NCBI GenBank assembly: GCA_902495155.1
Contig: CABUWD010000032.1
Coordinates: 1 to 16,967, forward strand
DNA length: 16,967 nucleotides
From: an uncultured Collinsella sp.
GTDB lineage: Bacteria; Actinomycetota; Coriobacteriia; Coriobacteriales; Coriobacteriaceae
Reading direction: 5' to 3'
Part shown: positions 6,669 to 12,765 of the stretch, piece after piece
Numbering within the stretch: the stretch's first letter is position 1
How the letters are laid out: each line of letters begins with the position of its first letter
Translations under genes and position numbers: made by a program
Notes under the pieces: generated by a model
Databases searched by the model: none
What the model was told of the DNA's origin: nothing
Seen by the model: the letters and a program-made list of their open reading frames with translations, nothing else

Positions 6669-6675
6669 GAGCCTA

Positions 6676-7656
6676 ATGGCAGGAACAAACACAATCAAGC
6701 AACAGGCCGCCGGGGCAGGAGTCACGGGCGCGGGACAGGCCAAGGCGGCGCTCCAGGTCTTTGCGGGCGGCGCCTGCTACGGCGCGATGGCCACGACCTA
6801 CAAGCTCGCCTACGCCGCGGGCTTCACCTCGGCACAGGTGGTGGCGAGCCAGGCGTGGTTCGGCTGCCTCTTCTTCGCCCTCGCCACGCTCGCGGGCCAC
6901 GCGCTCGGGCACCGCTGGCAGCGCGTGGGCTGGAAGCTCGCCCTCAAGCTCATGGGCCTGGGAGCCCTCACCTGCCTCACCTCAATCCTCTACTGCTACG
7001 CCATGAGCGTGCTGCCCGCCCCGGTGGCGCTCACGCTCCTCTTCCAGTTCACGTGGCTGGGGCTCGTGTGGCAGACCGTCATGACGCGCCGACCGCCGAG
7101 GGTCCTCCAAGTGGCCTCCGCCCTGGTCATCGTCTTCGGAACGGTGTTCGCCAGCGGCGTCTACAAGACCGGCATCACCGGGTACGACCCCGTGGCCCTG
7201 CTCTGCGCGCTGGGGGCGGCCGTGTCCTGCTCCCTCTTTGTCACCCTCTCCGGCAAGGTCGAGGCCCCCTGCTCGTCCGAGCAGCGCGGCGTCATCGTGT
7301 GCGCGGGCTCCGTGATCATGTCACTCACGGTGTGCCCGGACTACGTCGTCTCGGGCGTCCTCGCCCAGGGCATCCTGCCCTTTGCCGTCATCGCCGGCTT
7401 CTTTGGCATGCTCTGCCCGGTCCTGCTCTTCGGCATGGGCTCTCCGCACCTGCCTGCGGGCCTCTCCACTGTCATGGCCGCCGCGGAACTCCCCGCCGGC
7501 CTGCTCATCGCCATGATCGTCCTCGGCGAGCCGCTCGGCGTCGTCGAGTGGCTGGGCGTCGCCATCATCCTCGCCGGCGTGTGCCTGGCACAGGTCCCCT
7601 CCCTGCTTGGAGGCCGGGAGGCACGTCGCGCCGCCGCAGGACAAGCCGTCAGCTAG
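6676..7656 (+). CDS. EamA/DMT-superfamily membrane transporter
   Basis: Integral inner-membrane permease of the drug/metabolite transporter superfamily. The 326-residue protein has about ten hydrophobic segments in two repeated halves, as in EamA proteins. Segments near VFAGGACYGAMATTYKLAYA, the loop-helix SAQVVASQAWFG, and the final GVVEWLGVAIILAGVCLAQV fit the family pattern. The substrate is not predictable; the neighbouring phospho-glucosidase and PTS genes make a sugar-related or glycoside-derived compound possible (inference). The ATG at 6676 is chosen because AAGGGAG lies 4 nt upstream; the upstream in-frame extension is the structured leader. The gene lies 122 nt before the phospho-glucosidase gene. 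Confidence 0.85.
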   Translation: MAGTNTIKQQAAGAGVTGAGQAKAALQVFAGGACYGAMATTYKLAYAAGFTSAQVVASQAWFGCLFFALATLAGHALGHRWQRVGWKLALKLMGLGALTCLTSILYCYAMSVLPAPVALTLLFQFTWLGLVWQTVMTRRPPRVLQVASALVIVFGTVFASGVYKTGITGYDPVALLCALGAAVSCSLFVTLSGKVEAPCSSEQRGVIVCAGSVIMSLTVCPDYVVSGVLAQGILPFAVIAGFFGMLCPVLLFGMGSPHLPAGLSTVMAAAELPAGLLIAMIVLGEPLGVVEWLGVAIILAGVCLAQVPSLLGGREARRAAAGQAVS

Positions 7657-7672
7657 TCATCCCTTCACAGGC

Positions 7673-7760
7673 GGCCCGTGCGCATCAGGGAAAGGGCCAC
7701 GGGCCCGGCGCGCGAGGCCGCAAGGACGTTATAAAGCGTCCCCCGCAGAGATGGGGGCGC
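7673..7760 (+). promoter_or_regulatory. Hairpins between permease and phospho-glucosidase genes
   Basis: GGCCCGTG (7673-7680) pairs with CACGGGCC (7698-7705). Next, GGACG (7724-7728) can pair with CGTCC (7737-7741), or GCGTCCCCC (7736-7744, one bulged T) with GGGGGCGC (7753-7760); these two are mutually exclusive. The second choice ends 7 nt before the AAGGAGG ribosome site (7768-7774). None has a U-tract. A BglG/LicT-type antiterminator sequence was looked for and not recognised. Confidence 0.35.
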
Positions 7761-7778
7761 CAGAGAGAAGGAGGCACC

Positions 7779-9209
7779 ATGCCATTTCCAAAAGGGTTCC
7801 TTTGGGGAGGAGCCACCGCCGCCAACCAATGCGAGGGAGGTTATGACGAGGGCGGCCGCGGCCTTGCCAACGTCGACGTCATCCCACACGGGCCGGAGCG
7901 CAACGACGTAAGCCGCGGCCTGAGGCGCATGCTCGACTTTGAGCCCGGGTACTACTACCCAGCCCAGACGGGCATCGACTTCTACCACCACTACCGCGAA
8001 GACATAGCCCTCTTCGCGGAGATGGGCTTTAAGGTCTTTCGCCTCTCCATCGCCTGGAGCCGCATCTTCCCCAATGGCGACGAGGAGGAGCCCAACGAGG
8101 CCGGGCTCGCCTTCTACGAGGACGTGTTCCGCTGCTGCCGCGAGCACGGGATCGAGCCCCTCGTGACCATCACGCACTTCGACTGCCCCATCCACCTCGT
8201 CAAGAAGTACGGCGCCTGGCGAAACCGCACCCTTATCGAGCTCTACAAGCGGCTTGTGACGGTGCTCTTCAACCGCTACCGCGGCCTCGTGCGCTGGTGG
8301 ATCACGTTCAACGAGATGAACATGATCTTGCACCGTCCCTTCATGGGTGCCGGTATCGTCCTCGAGCCCGGGGAGAATGCCCGCGAGGCCGAGTACCGCG
8401 CCGCGCACAACGAGCTCGTGGCGAGCGCCTGGGCCACCAAGATCGCCCACGAGGTCGATCCGGAGAACAAGGTGGGCTGCATGCTCGCCGCGGGAAGCTA
8501 CTACCCCTACTCCTGCCGCCCCGAGGACGTCCGCGCGGCGCAGGTCAAAAACCAGGAGGACCTCTTCTTCGTGGACGTGCAGGCGCGCGGGCGCTACCCC
8601 GGCTACGCGCTCAAGATGCTCGAGCGCGAGGGCATCGACGTGGGCATGACCGCCGAGGACGAGCGCATCCTTGCGGAGAACACCGTCGACTTCATCTCGT
8701 TTAGCTACTACTCCTCGCGCTGCACCGCGGGCGACCCCGATTCCGTGGGCGGCGTCGCCGAGGGCAACGCCTTCGCCGGCGTGGAGAACCCCTACGTGCG
8801 CACGAGCGACTGGGGCTGGGTCATCGACCCGCTGGGGTTCCGCATCACGATCAACGACCTCTGGGACCGCTACCAGAAGCCGCTCTTTGTGGTGGAGAAC
8901 GGCCTCGGCGCCTATGACGAGGTGCTTCCCGACGGCACGATCGAGGACGACTACCGCATCGCCTACCTGCGCGAGCACATCGAGGCCATGCGCGACGCCA
9001 TCGAGCAGGACGGCGTCGAGATGCTCGGCTACACCACCTGGGGGCCGATCGACCTCGTGAGCGCGGGCTCCGGCGAGATGGAGAAGCGCTACGGCTTCAT
9101 CTACGTGGACCGCGACAACCTGGGCAACGGCACGCTCGAGCGCAGGCGCAAGAAGAGCTTCTACTGGTACCAACAGGCCATCGCCACCAACGGAGGCGAC
9201 CTGGGCTAG
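7779..9209 (+). CDS. 6-phospho-beta-glucosidase (GH1)
   Basis: Cytoplasmic glycoside hydrolase that cleaves phosphorylated beta-glucosides imported by the PTS (for example cellobiose or aryl-glucoside phosphates) into glucose-6-phosphate and an aglycone or glucose. The 476-residue protein has the GH1 start FPKGFLWGGATAANQCEGG, acid/base Glu179 in TFNEMN and nucleophile Glu373 in VVENGLG. The late segment SAGSGEMEKRYGFIYVD is the phosphate-binding Ser/Lys/Tyr signature that distinguishes 6-phospho enzymes from plain beta-glucosidases. AAGGAGG (7768-7774) precedes the ATG by 4 nt. The PTS permease follows 31 nt later, so the two form an operon acting on the same sugar. The protein is complete with no missing catalytic residue. 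Confidence 0.95.
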   Translation: MPFPKGFLWGGATAANQCEGGYDEGGRGLANVDVIPHGPERNDVSRGLRRMLDFEPGYYYPAQTGIDFYHHYREDIALFAEMGFKVFRLSIAWSRIFPNGDEEEPNEAGLAFYEDVFRCCREHGIEPLVTITHFDCPIHLVKKYGAWRNRTLIELYKRLVTVLFNRYRGLVRWWITFNEMNMILHRPFMGAGIVLEPGENAREAEYRAAHNELVASAWATKIAHEVDPENKVGCMLAAGSYYPYSCRPEDVRAAQVKNQEDLFFVDVQARGRYPGYALKMLEREGIDVGMTAEDERILAENTVDFISFSYYSSRCTAGDPDSVGGVAEGNAFAGVENPYVRTSDWGWVIDPLGFRITINDLWDRYQKPLFVVENGLGAYDEVLPDGTIEDDYRIAYLREHIEAMRDAIEQDGVEMLGYTTWGPIDLVSAGSGEMEKRYGFIYVDRDNLGNGTLERRRKKSFYWYQQAIATNGGDLG

Positions 9210-9240
9210 CCGCCCGGGCAATATCGCTAAGGAGAAAATA

Positions 9241-10689
9241 ATGGCTGAAAAATACGACGATCTGGCCAGATCCATACTCGAGAACGTAGGCGGCACAGAG
9301 AACGTCGCCAGCGTCGCGCACTGCATCACGCGCGTGCGCTTCAAACTCAAGGACGAGTCCCGCGCCAACACGGCCAAGATTGAGACCCTCAAGGGCGTCA
9401 TCCAGGTCATCCAGGCCAACGGCCAGTACCAGGTGGTCGTGGGTAACATCGTCGAGGACGTCTACGACGCGGTCATGGAGGCCGGCAACTTCTCGGGCGG
9501 CGCAAGCGCCGACGACGAGCCCCAGGGCGATAAGACCGTTGCCTCCGTCATCATCGACCTCATCTCTGGCATCTTCCAGCCCATCCTGGGACCGCTTGCC
9601 GCCGCAGGCATCATGAAGGGACTGCTTGCCCTCATCACCTACTTCGTCCCGGCCTTTGCAAACGACGGCCTCTACACGCTGCTCTACACCGTGGCTGACG
9701 GCTTCTTCTACTTCCTTCCCGTCGCCCTGGCGTTCAGTGCCGCGCGCAAGTTCCGCATGAACGAGTTCACTGGCGTGGCAATCGGCGTGGCGCTCCTCTA
9801 CCCGACGATGGTCGCCCTGACCTCGGGCGAGGCGCTCGGCAGCATCGACCTCGGCGTGGCCGGCACGTTCTCGTGGTACGCCACCGCCCTCGGGGTCCCC
9901 ATCATCATGCCCGTGTCCGGCTACGTGAGCTCGGTGATCCCCGTCCTTCTCATGGTGTGGTTCGGCTCTATCCTTGAGCGCTGGCTCAAGAGCTGGATGC
10001 CGACTGCGCTCAAGATGTTCCTCGTACCGCTCGCCACGATGACGGTCTCCATCGTCTTGGGCTACCTCGTCATCGGCCCGGTGGCAACCCTCATCACCAA
10101 CCTGCTGAGCGCGGCGTTCTCGTTCATCTTCCAGCTTCCCGTGGTTGGTTCCGTCCTGGGCAGCGCCCTGGTCGGCGGACTGTGGATGTGCCTCGTCATC
10201 TTTGGCTTCCACTGGAGCCTCATCCCCATCTCCATCATGAACCTAAACACCCTCGGCCACGACAGCGTGCTCGCCGCCACCATCGGCCACGGGTTCGCGC
10301 TCGGAGCGGTCATCTTTGCCATGTACCTCAGAAACAAGGACGAGCGCTTCCGCGGCATCGCCCTTCCCGCGATGATCTCCGCCTTCTTCTTCGGCGTCAC
10401 CGAGCCGGGCATCTACGGCATCGCCCTGCCCAACAAGCGCGCATTCGTCGTGGCATGCCTGAGTTCCGCCGTTGGCGGTGCCATCGTGGGAATGACGGGC
10501 GCCCTCATGTACATCTCGGGCGGCCTCGGCGTCTTCAACCTGCTCAACTTCATCGACGGGACCCCTGGTGGCGCCGGGATCTCTCACATGATCTTCGCGA
10601 TCATCGCCTCGCTCGTCTCTGCCGTCCTGGCCTTTGTTATCGAGTTCATCACCTACCGGCCCAACGACGAAGAGGAAGGCGCCCGCTAG
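9241..10689 (+). CDS. PTS beta-glucoside transporter subunit EIIBC
   Basis: Membrane permease that imports and phosphorylates a beta-glucoside using phosphate from EI, HPr and an EIIA. The 482-residue protein has an N-terminal EIIB domain (residues about 1-85) with the phospho-accepting Cys28 in AHCITRVRF, then an EIIC domain (about 100-470) with many hydrophobic segments and the family motif GVTEPGIYG near residue 385. It ends after EIIC with no EIIA domain, although many bgl-type proteins are EIIBCA fusions of about 620 residues. It must therefore borrow an EIIA from elsewhere. AAGGAG (9229-9234) is 6 nt before the ATG. No BglG-type antiterminator gene is adjacent in the window. Confidence 0.93.
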   Translation: MAEKYDDLARSILENVGGTENVASVAHCITRVRFKLKDESRANTAKIETLKGVIQVIQANGQYQVVVGNIVEDVYDAVMEAGNFSGGASADDEPQGDKTVASVIIDLISGIFQPILGPLAAAGIMKGLLALITYFVPAFANDGLYTLLYTVADGFFYFLPVALAFSAARKFRMNEFTGVAIGVALLYPTMVALTSGEALGSIDLGVAGTFSWYATALGVPIIMPVSGYVSSVIPVLLMVWFGSILERWLKSWMPTALKMFLVPLATMTVSIVLGYLVIGPVATLITNLLSAAFSFIFQLPVVGSVLGSALVGGLWMCLVIFGFHWSLIPISIMNLNTLGHDSVLAATIGHGFALGAVIFAMYLRNKDERFRGIALPAMISAFFFGVTEPGIYGIALPNKRAFVVACLSSAVGGAIVGMTGALMYISGGLGVFNLLNFIDGTPGGAGISHMIFAIIASLVSAVLAFVIEFITYRPNDEEEGAR

Positions 10690-10744
10690 CTTGCGCCTCT
10701 TCTCGACCAGCTCCATGTAATTGAGGAGCAGTTGAGGTGGGTGA

Positions 10745-10779
10745 GGGCCGAGGGCGATCAAGGTGGCCGCCCTCGGCCC
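10745..10779 (+). terminator. Hairpin after the PTS gene
   Basis: A 12-bp perfect GC-rich stem (10745-10756 with 10768-10779) with an 11-nt loop lies 55 nt past the EIIBC stop. It is followed by GGGACAACC and lacks a U-tract, so it may be a Rho-dependent or RNA-stabilising 3' structure rather than a classical terminator. Confidence 0.5.
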
Positions 10780-10826
10780 GGGACAACCTGCCAGAAGGCG
10801 TTTAGCTTTCTCGGGCGGCGCTGAAA

Positions 10827-11244
10827 TGAACTGCGCCCCGATACTTGGACGGGTCAATTAGCGGCCTATGCCGCACATGGGGACTGATTCCGGAACTCCT
10901 CCGGGGTCAGCCCCTTTTGCTTAGCCCGCCTCCTCCTCTTGTTCCAGTGAACGGTATAGGCTTCGAGGTCCCGCTTGAACTCCTCGAAGCTCCGCCACGT
11001 CCGGTTCCTGTAGAATTCGTCCTTCAGGCGCCCCGGCAGCAGCTCCGTCGCATGAGCTTGCTCTCGCACGCCGCCGGCCCCGGCCGGGTCCGGGCACCCT
11101 TCGGCCTCCCGCCGGCCTTCGGCGCGCCCGTACCCCCTGTCGCAAAGCTCTGCTGCAAGAGTCCTCAGCGTGGCGTCGTGCCTGACTCTCCCGTCCATAA
11201 AGAAGCCCCCATTTTTAATGTTCAAGAAATGAGGGGGCGGTTCA
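10827..11244 (-). mobile_element. Internally deleted IS3-family (IS150-like) remnant
   Basis: The ends read inward as TGAACTGCGCCCC at the left and TGAACCGCCCCCT at the right, with further similarity (ACTTGGAC and TTCTTGAAC), which is the terminal inverted-repeat style of IS150-type elements. Between them is a 418-bp segment with only the first and last parts of the transposase. No clear target-site duplication is seen next to the ends. The element lies directly after the beta-glucoside cluster and marks a region boundary. Exact ends are estimated. Confidence 0.6.
10866..11198 (-). pseudogene. IS3-family transposase remnant (OrfA start joined to OrfB end)
   Basis: The first residues from the ATG at 11198 (MDGRVRHDATLRTLAAELCD) resemble the helix-turn-helix start of IS3 OrfA. 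The last 50 or so (GRLKDEFYRNRTW, FEEFKRDLEAYTVHWNKRRR, LTPEEF) match the C-terminal end of OrfB, after the DDE glutamate. The middle is low-complexity and frame-disturbed; in another frame it reads like the RRSCCR stretch that precedes the DNAxAE motif, with that motif deleted. The catalytic domain is therefore missing. An alternative TTG start at 11225 gives 119 residues. It is very unlikely to make an active transposase. Confidence 0.75.
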
Positions 11245-11249
11245 ATTTC

Positions 11250-11303
11250 GGGACGGGGATTAAATAATCATTCGGTGCAAATTGATTATTTAATCCCCGT
11301 CCC
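11250..11303. repeat. 21-bp perfect palindrome with 12-nt loop
   Basis: Positions 11250-11270 and 11283-11303 are perfect inverted repeats. The stem has a GC half (GGGACGGGG) and an AT half (ATTAAATAATCA). It begins 6 nt outside the IS remnant and 36 nt beyond the stop of the methyltransferase gene. There is no U-tract on either strand. It may be the 3' stem-loop of the methyltransferase transcript or a dispersed REP-like palindrome. The GTCCT/TGCGGAA motif pair of copies A to C is absent. Confidence 0.6.
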
Positions 11304-11338
11304 AGAAAAATCATCGGGCGTGGCCTTGGGCAAACAGT

Positions 11339-12652
11339 CTAGTTGCGCTTGAGGTGGACGACGGTTTCGCAGTGGAAGGTTTGCGGGAACAGATCGACCG
11401 GTGTGATCTTGACGGGGGAGAAGGTGCCTTCCTCGACAAAGCGCTTGAGATCGCGCGCCAGGGTGGCAGGGTCGCAGCTCACATAGGCGACATCGCGGGC
11501 ACTCGTGCTGGCGATAAGGCCGATCGCCTCGGGGGCGAGGCCTGCGCGCGGCGGGTCGACCACCAAGATGTCGGCATCCTGGTCGGGGAACTCGCGCACC
11601 GCGTCTCCGCCAATGACGTCGACGTTATCAAGCTTGTTGATTTCCAGGTTACGGCGTAGATCGCGCACGGCGGGGCCGTAGGCCTCGACGGCAGCGACAA
11701 AGTCGCAGCGGCGGGCGAGCGGCAGGGTAAAGGTGCCGGCACCGCAGTACAGGTCCACGGCAAGCTCGTCTTCCTGCGGGTCGAGCGCTTCCATGACAAG
11801 ATCGATCAAAATCTCGGCACCCTTGGTGTTGACCTGGAAAAAAGACGGGGCAGACAAGCGCATCTGATCCTCGGCGATATTCTCGGTCCATGAGCCCTCT
11901 CCGGCGAGCATTTCGACCTTGGAGACACGGCGGGCCTTCTTTTCGCCCTTGCTCATCACGCGTACGATGCTCGTAGGATGAGCGGCGTCCGCCAGCACGC
12001 GGGAGACCTGCGAGCGCGGAAAAGAGCCTGTGGGCGTCCAGAGTGCGACCTCGAGTGCCTTGGTGCGGCGCGATGCGCGAATGCCCACGCGTTCGAGCCC
12101 CAAGTCATGGCTGCCGCTTAGATAGTTGAGTGCGCCGACGACCGATTTGAGTGCCTTCGGGAAGCGCTTATCGAACAGCGGACACATATCGACGGTCACG
12201 ATTTTGCTGGGGTCGACACCGTGCATGCCAAGGCGCACGCGACCGTTGACGACGGTCGGTTCGAGCTCGATTTTATTGCGGTAGCCCCAGTCGTCCTTGG
12301 TGTGGCAGATGGGCTGTACCAACTCATCTGCCAGCTCAGGAGCGAACTTGCCGATGCGCTCGAGCGTGGAGCGCAGGTTTTGCTCCTTGGCGGCGAGCTG
12401 TGCCGTGCGTGAGAGATTGCCCCACGAGCAGCCGCCGCAGATGCCCACGAAGGGGCAGGGAGGCTGAATGCGATTGGGGCTTGGCTCCAGAATCTCGGTG
12501 GTGCGGGCGCGCATGAATGACTTGCCGTCCTGTACGACCTCGGCCTCGACGGTGTCGCCTGCCACGGCACCCTGCACAAAGACGGCCTTGCCGTTGTCGG
12601 CGTGCGCCAGCCCGTCGGCGCCGTAGGTCATCGATTCTATTGTGAGCTTCAT
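11339..12652 (-). CDS. Class I SAM-dependent RNA uracil-5 methyltransferase (RumA/TrmA family)
   Basis: Cytoplasmic enzyme that methylates uridine C5 in rRNA or tRNA; family members include RlmD, RlmCD and TrmA, and the RNA target cannot be fixed here. The 437-residue protein has an N-terminal TRAM domain (about 1-55), four iron-sulphur cysteines (Cys66, Cys72, Cys75 in CPFVGICGGC, and Cys157 in VDMCPLF), the SAM motif VDLYCGAGTFTLPLA, VVDPPRAG, the catalytic Cys393 in YVSCDPATLARDL and Glu429 near the end. The frame is open to 12688, but the ATG at 12652 follows GGCAGGAAT and starts the TRAM strand, so it is preferred. A terminator separates it from upstream ppk. Confidence 0.93.
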   Translation of the reverse strand: MKLTIESMTYGADGLAHADNGKAVFVQGAVAGDTVEAEVVQDGKSFMRARTTEILEPSPNRIQPPCPFVGICGGCSWGNLSRTAQLAAKEQNLRSTLERIGKFAPELADELVQPICHTKDDWGYRNKIELEPTVVNGRVRLGMHGVDPSKIVTVDMCPLFDKRFPKALKSVVGALNYLSGSHDLGLERVGIRASRRTKALEVALWTPTGSFPRSQVSRVLADAAHPTSIVRVMSKGEKKARRVSKVEMLAGEGSWTENIAEDQMRLSAPSFFQVNTKGAEILIDLVMEALDPQEDELAVDLYCGAGTFTLPLARRCDFVAAVEAYGPAVRDLRRNLEINKLDNVDVIGGDAVREFPDQDADILVVDPPRAGLAPEAIGLIASTSARDVAYVSCDPATLARDLKRFVEEGTFSPVKITPVDLFPQTFHCETVVHLKRN

Positions 12653-12700
12653 ATTCCTGCCTGTCATTCGCGTTGTTGTTCGCACCATGGTAGCAGGGAA

Positions 12701-12742
12701 AAGCGCCCCGCATCCGAGGCTTTCCTCAAATGCGGGGCGCTT
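12701..12742 (-). terminator. Intrinsic terminator after ppk
   Basis: An 11-bp perfect stem, GCGCCCCGCAT (12703-12713) with ATGCGGGGCGC (12730-12740), extends by AA/TT at its base. Read on the minus strand it is followed by TTTTCCC and lies 24 nt past the ppk stop. It should end the ppk message before the methyltransferase gene. Confidence 0.8.
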
Positions 12743-12765
12743 CTACAAACTGCTTCTACAAACGA

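Noticed and set aside
6472..6675. N-terminal extension of the DMT permease
   Set aside because: The in-frame extension covers an intrinsic terminator and a ribosome-site hairpin, has no membrane or family signature, and a good ribosome site precedes the ATG at 6676.
7657..7778. BglG/LicT ribonucleic antiterminator before the phospho-glucosidase gene
   Set aside because: No sequence resembling the RAT consensus and no terminator with a U-tract overlapping it was found.
9752..9765. Further TTCCGCA occurrences (near 8838 and 9752) and TGCGGAA near 13643 as extra element copies
   Set aside because: They are inside coding sequence and lack the partner motif, the arms and the hairpin.
10866..11225. 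A real small hypothetical protein gene
   Set aside because: Its ends match IS3 OrfA and OrfB and its middle is a frame-disturbed junction, so it is a transposase remnant.
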